A stretch of DNA of 26,938 nt from Obelidium mucronatum. Lineage: Eukaryota; Chytridiomycota; Chytridiomycetes; Chytridiales; Chytriomycetaceae. Shown piece by piece: positions 8,133 through 17,396 of this stretch (its first letter is position 1; every line of letters begins with the position of its first letter). The stretch is from the NCBI GenBank assembly GCA_025765595.1, contig JAIVFH010000335.1, positions 1 to 26,938 on the forward strand, given 5' to 3'. The notes beneath the pieces are model-generated. The model was not told where the DNA came from, made no database searches, and saw only the letters and a list, made by a program, of their open reading frames with translations. Made by a program: the position numbers and the translations under genes.

Positions 8133-9622
8133 ATGAAAACAATCGCGTCATACCTTGGAAGACCACAGAGCAAAGAAACCTTAAAGATTTCGGAGGGAAT
8201 CGATGTTGTTGATGGGGACAGCCATAAAACCGGAAACGCTGGGCGCGGATTCCTCTCTCGGATGTTCTGGAAACGAACCAAGAAAGAAAAACCCAAAGAA
8301 AAGGCAAGCATAATTAGAATACGATACAGAATTATTACAGATACTAATGCATTAACATTGATCTATAGGTGCCATTAGCGGAACCCGATTTCAGTGGTGA
8401 GCCTGTCAAAATCAGGGTCTTTGGTGATCTGGGGGACAACAACAACGACAACGACAACAACAACAACACTCGGGTTTCTGACAACAGTATCGAATCGACA
8501 ACTACAGTTATTTGCCATGATCCAATTCCTATTGACGTAGTCGGGGCTGCCAAATCCGTACCTTCGCCAGGAATTCAAAAACCACTTGCTCAATCATACA
8601 AAGCGCGAATGAAGAGCATTGGAATGAGATCAAATGATACCTTTCGACCGCGTAAATTTCCGTTGGAATCTTTTGGAGTTGAGCATCCTTCGAAACAAAA
8701 AAAAAAACCCCCCTTGGCAATTAAACAACATTTAAAACCCCCTTTTTTTAAATGTTCCAATAGAAGGTCGTCGACTCAGATTCTGGATCGCTGTCGGAAT
8801 CCGATACAGAAGACGATGATTCGGAATCCAGTGATACTGAACCACTATTGGACAATGCCTTTACAATTGAATACTGCTGTTACTGAGTGGATGGATAAAC
8901 AACCCAGCGCAAAGAACGGTAAAAGATATAATCGCGGATCCAAAACCATGTCACAGCTCCCAAATGATGTGAAGCACGTCAAAGAATACAGCAGGAGAGT
9001 CGCAACGAAACCTGATTTAGCTCCTGACATGACGCAAAACGAAAGTTCATTGGATGTACTGGATGATTTACCGTTGGGGGAAATCTCTGCCTCGGCGTCA
9101 GTCGAATCTGCTCCTTTGAATCAACCAGTGGAAGCAGTACCAGCACCAACACAGGAAAAACGCTTTAAGAAAAAGAAATCAAAGGCACCATCCTCGTTGC
9201 GTAATCAAGTTTCATCAGTACCTCGTGTTTCTTCGACCCCCGCGTTGAATCCAATGTTGATGTATCAAATGCAAATGATGCAACAGTTTCAATTGCTCGA
9301 AATGCAGCAGCGACAACTTCAGATCCAACAGCAGCATTTTCAATCCCAGCAACAACAGCAACAGCAACAACAACAAATTCAGAAGGGGAAAAACGCCAAG
9401 AGAAAAACGTTGGTCAACTTCTCATCTGCTGAGGTAACTTTTGCGCCAAAGTAAATCCCTTTTTTATGACCAAAACAAGTAACCATAATATCTGACTTCG
9501 AGTAGATGGATCGCTCGCCTGGTTTCAAAGCCGCCTCAGCTCATACGAGTGAAGTTCGACAGCGCGCCTTGGAGCAAGAAATCCTACGCATTCGTGGCCA
9601 AGAATCAAGCGTGATTCGTTGA
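8133..9622 (+). CDS. Q-rich low-complexity protein A (tandem paralog family)
   Basis: The first exon, 8133-8303, encodes a basic/aromatic end (GFLSRMFWKRTKKEKPKEK). It joins exon 8369 onward through a 65-nt GC-AG intron (AAAAG, then GCAAGC; acceptor CTATAG), phase 0. The middle is unclear. An A/C/T-homopolymer stretch with an AATAG acceptor suggests an intron at about 8678-8763. After it, one frame gives an acidic run (DSDSGSLSESDTEDDDSE), but from about 8860 coding shifts to another frame (EWMDKQPSAKNG). This needs a further intron or an indel. The Q-rich body (about 9260-9390) ends at KTLVNFSSAE (9433). A 72-nt intron follows, then a final exon 9506-9622 starting with Met-Asp and rich in charged residues. 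No catalytic domain is seen. AATAAA overlaps the stop codon. Confidence 0.65.
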
Positions 9623-9627
9623 ATAAA
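9622..9627 (+). terminator. Poly(A) signal overlapping the stop of gene A
   Basis: The sequence TGAATAAA makes the last A of the TGA stop the first A of AATAAA, so the 3' UTR of gene A is extremely short. Confidence 0.55.
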
Positions 9628-9757
9628 GCCAAAAGTTATATAGTATTTAAAATAAAACAAACGAGTTTCAAAAGTGGTGGGTGTCGTTTCAGATTTCTTT
9701 TCAAGTCAGACACAAATCTCTCCTTCACACGCCAGCCAAGACCTTTTTCCTCTGCAA

Positions 9758-12700
9758 ATGGCACCCCCTCCAACCCCCAGTGATCCCTCTGCTCTTCCGT
9801 ATTCCCCTCCCCCTGTTGAAGCGTCCAAGGAAGCCGCTGGTGTTTCTCGATCAAAGACCTTTTCGCTGTTTGCAGGGAGACAGAGGAAGTCAACCCCGAG
9901 CCTTGCTTCCAACTCAACTTCTCTTACTGCTGCTTCGAATGCAACTTCTTCTGTTGGGCCTGGCGCTGGCGCTGGACCTCGATCGATTGTTGGGGCTGAC
10001 TTTGCAAAACAGGAACGCAAACTCAAACTGTTTCGAGGAGTAAAGTCAATGTTTTCTGTTTCTTCAAAGAGACGGGCTGAAAAGAAGGAAAAGGAAGATC
10101 CAAAGCTGGATCAAGGCACCCTGAATTTGGCTTTGCAAAACAAAGTTGAAAGTGAAACAACCGTCGCCCCAGCTCCGATCCATGCCATATCACCTCATAA
10201 GCTGCCAAAGGTTTTGTGTTTTGAATTGCCCGTTTGGGGGTTATCAGTGTTTCTGGTACGCATTTAGGCTAAAACCCATCCCCCTTATCGTTTAGACCAG
10301 CAACAATCCCCTCACGACTACCACAGAAATGAATATTTCGTCATCAGACCACAACTCTTCCTCGCTTCGATCATCGCTGCGTTCTCCGTCTTCTCAACCT
10401 GTCGCGTCACCAATGGCTTCAAAGCGGGTTTCCATCCAAAGCCTTCCAGAGTCAATGCACACTCTTCCAACGATTGAACAGATTGCCGACTTTACTAGTA
10501 GCAGCACTACTTTGAATGACCTTGATGATGAGGAGAGCTCTGATGAGAGTGGGTCGGAATCTGATATTGACAGCTTCGCAGAAAGCATGGACCACGTTCC
10601 CACCGTCGCCACGGTAAAAAAGGCCTCGGCCATAAAATCTCAATCACCGTTGCCTGGATCTCCTGGGTTTGTATCACTCCCACCACCACCATCAGCTCAA
10701 ACTGCAGTTCCCAGTGATTCTTCTGCTACACTTGTCAAACCGAAACCCAAGACTTCCCTGTTTCGAAGGTGGTCATTCAACTCTAAAGATCGGCCACAAA
10801 AGGGGCCTTCGAATTTGACTTTTTTTGGGAAACACAAGCAGTCGCAGCCGCAGCAGCAGCAACAGCAGCAACAGCCTCCTCAACCCGAGCCATCACCCAT
10901 CACCAACGCACCCCAATCCGCAAAGAAAAACAAGAGACTTAGCCTCGACATCAACCAGCTTAACATCAATGTGAAACCATCCACTCCCCAAACTTCAACA
11001 TCCGCCTTCTTCTTCTCGTCCCAAAAAACAACATCTCTGTCCTTCCCTACTACTCCACGTACATCCTCAGAACTCGTACAATCCCCTCTCTTTCAACAAC
11101 AGCAGCGAATCAACATTGACGCCGCGGAAACAGCCCACCTTTCTTGGATGGCTTCGAATGGAAACCAAACCGCCCAACAGATTCTCCAACTCCAACAACA
11201 ATCTGAAATGTTGAAGAAACAACTACGTCGACAGACTGTTGAATTGGATGGGATAGTTGAATCTCCCGGCTCATCATTTGGTGATGAAAACAACAACTAC
11301 ATTGAAGACGATAGTGAAAGAGGCAGCAGCAGTGGGACATTGAAAAAAGCGATTGGTTATGGATCCATGAACCGCAGAATCAACAACACGATGGTGACAA
11401 CGAGTCGGAGTGCACCTAATCTGGCTTCTTTGGATCAAAGGAGTTCAACAGCAACTACTACTACTGCGGATGCGTCGCTTGGTAATAGAAGGATGGGTGG
11501 CGTTGGAGCTGCTGGGGTCAGTAAATATATGTTGGATAAACGGGCTTTGAGTCGGAGTGTCGGTGTTGGGGATGTGGGAGGGACTTTGGTGAACCTTGAA
11601 AAGCAGCAGTTTAATCAACAACAGCAACTATATCAACAGCAGCAGCAGCAGCAGCAGCAGCAACAGCAAGAGCAGGAATTAGAAGCGGTCCGAAGAGTAA
11701 GCATGTTGAGGAGGCGCAACACGACAATCGATGTGAATCGGATCGCGTTTCAGCCCCTCGACCTACCCGCAAGCCCCACCTCTCCTTACCCTACTGATTC
11801 ATCTGATCGCTTACGGAGAAGCAGTTCCGAGGTTTGGAAGCGAAACAGTGGAATCAGCAGCAACAGCAATAATGACGGATCGTCTTATGGACTCGACAGT
11901 TTTGTCGTGATCCCAACACCTCATGAAGGCCAAAACTTGAAGAACCGGCAAATGAAGCGAAAGTCGGTAGATGCTGCCAAAGCTCTGTTGCATCATACAA
12001 TGCATGGGCCAGAACCTCATCATCATTCTAATCATCACGGGGTGGCAGCTTCTGCGGGGACCAAAAACTTTCATATTCCGCTTCAAAGTACTGCCGCGTT
12101 TGTGAGGGAGGTTCGAAAACAAGCCTCCACTACTGAGAATGTGAAACCGGTTGTTGTTTCAGCAGGATCAACGTCTCCCAGTCCCATGGTGAATTTAAAC
12201 GAAAAGTCACCCAAAAACGACAGGAAGGAAGTCGATGATGCCGTGAGAACTCAAAAGGTTCCACCCACAGCACGATATGCACAACATCAAATGACGCCGA
12301 TTTTTCCTGGAGACGCGCCATACCAACCGGATCAACAGCAACAACAACAACAGCAATATCAACAACAACCCTACTTTTTTCCCTTTTCTCCAATGATGGC
12401 GCCACCACCTCCCGCATTACCTTCCCCAATGTTCCAGTTTCCCCAATACGGACACTATCAGCAACAACCAAACATGTACGCCCGCAACACCACGCCCACC
12501 AGTTCACCACCACCACCACTACCAATCAACTCGTTGGCGAAACGGAAATCAGCGTTATTCGAATTGAATGGAAGCGGCGGTGCTAGTTCGCCGAGTCCCA
12601 ATTCGTCCGTCAGTAGTGCTAGTACAGCGTCAACTCCTTCAACAACGTTGGATTCATCTGAAAGCAGTAAACTGATGAATCGACAACAACGCCAACACCA

Positions 12701-13220
12701 TCAACATCACCACCGCCAGCGGAGACAATCGGCTCCGGCTGTTGTAGCGAGTCCGCCGCTTGGACCTGCGGCAACACCGTTCATGCAGCAGCAGCAGCAA
12801 CAACAGGCACAGCAATTCGCGTACGCTCAAATGGTCATGTTTCATCAGCAGCAGCAACAGTACTATATGCGGGCAAGCAGTTCGTCGCCAGTCTTGCATC
12901 CTTTGATGCAGCAGTCGATGGTTCAGTATCAAGGAGGAGGAGGAGCTCCGCGCAATAATCAACAACCAATATATCCTCCACAAATGTATTATGGGTATGG
13001 CCAGCAGCAGCAGTATGCTAGTCCTCCTCTTCCTCCTTCAGCAGGGCCAAGTCAATATCCTTTGCCGCAATTCCAGAACATTTCGTTACAACATCAACAG
13101 TTACAACAACAACAACAACAATTACAACTATTACAACAACAGCAAACACAAGCAAGTCAATTTAATTCAATGTTGTTTGCCGCTGGTTCGGCGGGAGCCA
13201 ATGGATATCAATTACATTAT

Positions 13221-13260
<40 letters not shown>

Positions 13261-13427
13261 TTCCAAAACAACCACTAGTGCCACTGGTTCAAAAAGTGCA
13301 AGTCACGTTTGCCGAGTCGGAGGTTAGTCTGAGATATTCTATCTTCTCTTCTCCCGTAACCCTAATTTTTTTTTCAACACAGATGTCTTCGGCGTCAACT
13401 CTTGAGTCGTCGAATCCAGAGTCTTGA
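9758..13427 (+). CDS. Q-rich low-complexity protein B (tandem paralog family)
   Basis: There are three exons: 9758-10210, 10296-13322 and 13383-13427, all phase 0, giving 1174 aa. Exon 1 has P/S/A-rich parts and a basic end (KLKLFRGVKSMFSVSSKRRAEKKEKE). Exon 2 begins with S-rich sequence and has an acidic patch (DDEESSDESGSESDID) and a basic/aromatic motif (TSLFRRWSFNSK). It also carries KRLSLDI, RSAPNLASLDQR, many Q runs and proline-rich stretches. The protein ends VQKVQVTFAESE then a short serine-rich exon. The last intron is 60 nt with no in-frame stop, so retention would add 20 residues. There is no globular domain, transmembrane helix or signal peptide. Such composition suggests an intrinsically disordered regulatory or condensate protein (inference). 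S/T-rich basic sites such as RRxS could be phosphorylated. Confidence 0.8.
11637..11660 (+). repeat. (CAG)8 within gene B
   Basis: Eight uninterrupted CAG codons are flanked by CAA-containing glutamine codons, inside one of the longer Q runs of gene B. It is a short microsatellite in coding sequence and is likely length-variable. Confidence 0.85.
13221..13256 (+). repeat. (CAG)12 within gene B
   Basis: Twelve perfect CAG units encode glutamine near the C-terminus of gene B. Most other Q runs in the cluster mix CAA and CAG. This pure tract is the most slippage-prone repeat in the coding part of the window. Confidence 0.9.
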
Positions 13428-13457
13428 TTCCTATTCTTTGAAGCGGAAACATCTTTA

Positions 13458-13463
13458 AATAAA
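13458..13463 (+). terminator. Poly(A) signal of gene B
   Basis: AATAAA lies 31 bases after the TGA stop of gene B, in an AT-rich context. Confidence 0.55.
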
Positions 13464-13637
13464 TATTATGCAATCAACTATCATTATTAGTATGTGTAAA
13501 TGTTATCGTTGTTAGACACAGTAACCAAGCGTGATGGGCAAAGCAATGACTAAAACCAATTTGCGTGCAATGAAGATTTAAGCGCCCAAAACCAAATTCA
13601 AAAACAGCAGATGGACTCGCCCTTAAACGCAGCGTGC

Positions 13638-13646
13638 TATATAAAA
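13638..13646 (+). promoter_or_regulatory. TATA box of gene C
   Basis: TATATAAAA lies 59 bp before the ATG at 13697 and 95 bp before the ATG at 13733. The spacing allows a transcription start near 13670. It is one of the clearest core promoter matches in the window. Confidence 0.55.
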
Positions 13647-13696
13647 CAGAGTTCACGAACACAGTTTAAGAACTCAAGTTTTGCTGACTTGAAGTG

Positions 13697-16442
13697 ATGA
13701 TAGAAAAAAAAAACAGAAACAAAAAACAGAAAATGTTTAGGAAATCGTCGCTCAGAAGGCCAGCTTCTGAGCCGCACGCAGCCGAAGTGCTTCCGTACGA
13801 AGCGTATTCGTCACCGACATCTGCGCCGCCGCCGCCATCGACATCGTCCAAGAGCGATCGAACAACGACAAACAAGTCGCACTCGAACTCGCGGCGCTTC
13901 AGTTTCCTGACTCTGTTTTCGGCCAGCAAGAAAGGCAGGGAAGAAGCGGGCAGCGTGCGCAAAGTAAGGAGTTTCCACAGTCTTCTTCCGTGGCGAAAGA
14001 ACGGCGCCCGGACCGAGGAAGACGATGGATCAAGCTTTGCGGCAGTGGACTTAGAGGTGCAGTCCCACGAAACAGCAACGACGCTGGCAGTTGCGGCGCC
14101 AGCAGTGATGGCCAGTCCGCAGGCGGCCGAAGTGCTTCCGCTGAATCTGAAGCCCGAAATGCTGAAGGTGGAGTCTCTCTCTTTCTCTTTCTTTTTTAAT
14201 TGGTGACTCACCCCCGCGCCAGGTGCACCAGAAGCTGATGAGCAACGCCAGCACGCGCTCGTCGGCGTCGTCGGCAAACTCGTCGCACCGCTCAGACGGC
14301 GTCGAAGTCGCGGACGAAGTCGAAGGCGAACTCGCCGACTTTGTGCCGACGACGGCGGCGTTGGCGCCGCAGCTCGATCTGCACTTTGACGCGGCGTCCG
14401 ACGAGTCGGCGGCGGCGTTCGTCGACGACGTGTTTGCAAAGAGCGGCGACTTCGAAGAAGAAGAAGAAGAAGAAGAAAAAGTGGTCAAGCCCGAGCCTCT
14501 TTCGGCGCCTTCTTCCCCACCAGCCACACCCCCGCCTCCCCCTGAGTCTCCAGCAGAAGCCGCCCATCGGGACGCCTTTCACCACAAGCAATTCAACAGG
14601 AAACACACAGAGCAGACCGAGTCGTGGGGCGACATTGCTTCCGCCCTGAGAAATTTGGACTCGGTTGCCTCCAATCTTCCTCCAGTTCTTTCGAAAAAAG
14701 CGGCTCCAAAGAAACCATCTTCGGCTTCTTCGGCGCCTCAGAATAAGGCCAAGGATGCCCTTGCCAAGAAAAAGTCGCGACCTGCTTCAGTAACTGGCGT
14801 ATCTACAGGAAAGAAGGCGTCATCTGCAAACAAGATTGATAACTCTTTCAGCAACGACTTTTTCCAAAACTATCACCAGCACCAAACGATGCAACTGCAG
14901 CAGCAGCAACAAGTGCAGTACCAATACCAAACACGACAGTTGCAACAATACCCTCCTACGATGTATCAGCCACAACTGTTACAGCAACAGCAGTATCAAC
15001 AGCAGCAACAGCAGTATCAACAGCAGCGTAGCCCTACACCTGTTTATACCTCCTCTTACCCGATGCAAACTTTATCGCCTCTTCAACAACAATATGCAGA
15101 ATCTAGCGACGAAGACGGCGAAGATTCGCGACCGCTTCGCATGATTGCTGGATCCTCGGCTGGCTCCGTGTCCAATCCAGGAAAGCGAAAATCCACCGCA
15201 CAGTTATTCGCAGACGATCCTGAATTGGCGGCAACTCTCGGTGCAATTCAGAGTCTTGACTTGCTGGGCAAGTCGCCAAGCGAATTGCAAAAGGCTGCTG
15301 CAAAGAAAAAAAAGAAGGAGGAAAAGAAAAAGAAGATGGCTGTTGGTAGTGGTAAAAGCAAGGATAGAAAGAAGAAACAGGAACAGCAGCGTTTGTCAAT
15401 CGATTTGAGCCAGAACCAGCAACAACAGTATTCTTTCCTTCAGCAAGTTGGTCCTGCTTCTGGACAACAAGTCACGTTTCCTGGTTTGAACAACACAATG
15501 AGCAAAAGCGGTGGACGATCTGGCTCTTTGGACCAACGGTTGCTAAAGAGACATTCACTGGCGTATACCCCCGAATTGGGATCCCCTGCGTCTCCGCCTC
15601 CGTCCGCCCAACTGTCAGGTGTCATTATCGAAAGAGATTTGGAACTTGAGTACAACACGTACAGGAACCAACAGCAGCCACAGCCACAGCCACAATGGTA
15701 CATGGCACCACCCAACCCACCTTTTGCCTCCACTTCGACTCGTTCCTCATCGCCATCAAACAGTATTTACTCATCTCATCAAGGACCCGGCAGTAGCGCA
15801 AGCAGTACAAACAGTAGCACGGCCAATAATTCTCCCAAATCTGCACTCAAGCGTCCTGGACCTCCAAAGAAGCAATTTTCGTTACAGCCACCACCGCCGC
15901 CGCCGCCACCGCAATACCCGATTCGAACTGCATCGCCACCAATTACTACTTTCAACCCTGGATACTACTTTGGCGGCCCATCGGCACCGGCACCAATAAT
16001 CCAACAGCCGCAGCAGCCATTCAATCCAAGCCAGGGACAATTCATGCTCCCACCACCACAATTGCAACAGCAACGTCACCAACAGCCTATCCAAAACAGT
16101 GGTCAGTATATACCAATGCTTATGCCGGCTCCTCAACAAGGGAGTTACTTTGCGTCGCCACAAACAATGATGCAACAGCAGCAGCAGCAGCAGCCACAAT
16201 ACCAGCAGACACCACAAATCCAGCAAATGGCACCACCTCAAATGCAAGGCCAGTTTTATGGAGGGAACATTGGGGGATACCCGCAGGCGCCGCAACAACA
16301 ACAACAACAACAACCGCCACCACAGCAATTCCAATATTTCCAGCAACCTAATCAGCAACAGCATCAGCAGCAACAACAACAGGTCTCACAGCAGTCTAGT
16401 GGACCATTTGTTCGATTCTCTAATGAGACGGTTAGAATTTGA
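13697..16442 (+). CDS. Q-rich low-complexity protein C (tandem paralog family)
   Basis: There are two exons, 13697-14167 and 14223-16442, with a 55-nt phase-0 intron (GTGGAG donor, GCGCCAG acceptor), giving 896 aa. The ATG at 13733 (MFRKSSLRR) is an alternative start. Exon 1 has a basic/aromatic motif (RRFSFLTLFSASKKGREE) like those of A and B. Exon 2 holds an acidic E-rich run (near residue 240), KRKSTAQLFADDPEL, lysine-rich KKKKKEEKKKK, QRLSIDLSQ and RSGSLDQRLLKRHSL. These are followed by long Q/P-rich stretches. It ends GPFVRFSNETVRI, which parallels the C-terminal VTFAESE and VNFSSAE motifs of B and A. No enzymatic domain is recognised. The 5' coding part is clearly richer in GC than the Q-rich remainder. 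Confidence 0.8.
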
Positions 16443-16705
16443 GGGGGGGCAATAGTTGGATAATAAGGATGGACTTTTTTTTTTCTTGTCTTTTTTTCTT
16501 CTTTTTTTTTTTTAAGTTTCTGGCATTTAGCGTTTTATACTGTTAAGTGGGACTTTCTTGGCGTATTGTTTTTGTTTTGAAATATTTAGAGTGACTTGAT
16601 TCACGTGATTTGTTGTTTGCTTCGTTTTCGATTTGTTGAATGATATCACCTCCTTTGAAAAAAAAAATTAAAAAAGATAAACAAAACGCTTGTCTCAACT
16701 AGCAG

Positions 16706-17362
16706 ATGGCATTATCTGCACAGAGTTTCTTTTCAGCGTCTGTTGTTGCAGGCGCACTCTTTTTTGTGGGAGACGTGACTTCCCAAGGAATCGCTGGACA
16801 CTGTCGGCGGAAGCTCACAGAAGGGAAGCATAAACAAACGGGTCATGACTTTTACAGTGTTTGGAATGCCGTACATAAGTGGGATTACGAACGAACCTTG
16901 AAAATGAGTTGAGTTTTTGGGAAAAATCCAAATGCAAGCACAAAATTCCAACGACAAATCAAAAAAACAGCTGGATTTGGATTCGGTTTCAACGGCTGGT
17001 ACTCACTCGCAGGATTCCACCTCCTCGATCGGATCCTAGGACCCTCTTCAACACTCCGACAAGCCGCCATGAAAGCAATCATCAGCCAGTCTTTCCTTTC
17101 CCCGCCCTACCTGAGCGCATTTCTCCTCTATTCAGCGGTTTTCTGTGGTGCACCAAACAAGGAAACTACAAGTGTTTCAACGGCAATCGACACGGTAGTC
17201 GAAAAGTTCCCAGAGTTGTACATGAGTGCATGGACAGTCTGGCCCGCCGTGAATTTACTCACGTTTCGGTATTTACCGCCGGGTGTGCCTCGTGTTGCTT
17301 TCCTAAATTTTGTGGGTGTAGGGTGGAACGCGTATATGACAGCGGTGGGTGTCAAAGAATAA
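16706..17362 (+). CDS. Mpv17/PMP22 family membrane protein P1
   Basis: There are two exons, 16706-16907 and 16971-17362, giving 197 aa. The phase-1 intron is 63 nt and splits the codon after ERTLKM. Reading through gives a false stop (MS*). The family signature is complete: WPAVNLLTFRYLPPG followed by RVAFLNFVGVGWNAYM. The N-terminus (SASVVAGALFFVGDVTSQ) is the usual first helix ending in GDxxxQ. Members sit in peroxisomal, mitochondrial or vacuolar membranes with about four helices and may act as small channels; the exact location is not visible. The next gene, an MFS transporter, starts only 34 bp after this stop. Confidence 0.9.
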
Positions 17363-17396
17363 AAAAAAAAAAAGGCTTATTAAAAATAAAAAAATC

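Noticed and set aside
7924..8136. 70-codon + strand open frame before gene A
   Set aside because: AT-rich, no motif, and it overlaps the start of gene A. It is more likely promoter or 5' UTR.
12130..12983. Antisense open frames over the Q-rich genes (V-, L- or S-rich peptides)
   Set aside because: These are mirror readings of CAA/CAG and CCA repeats in other frames; low complexity explains their length.
16706..16912. Mpv17 copies as pseudogenes because each first exon ends with a stop (LKMS*)
   Set aside because: The stop lies inside a phase-1 intron present in all four copies; splicing restores the full domain.
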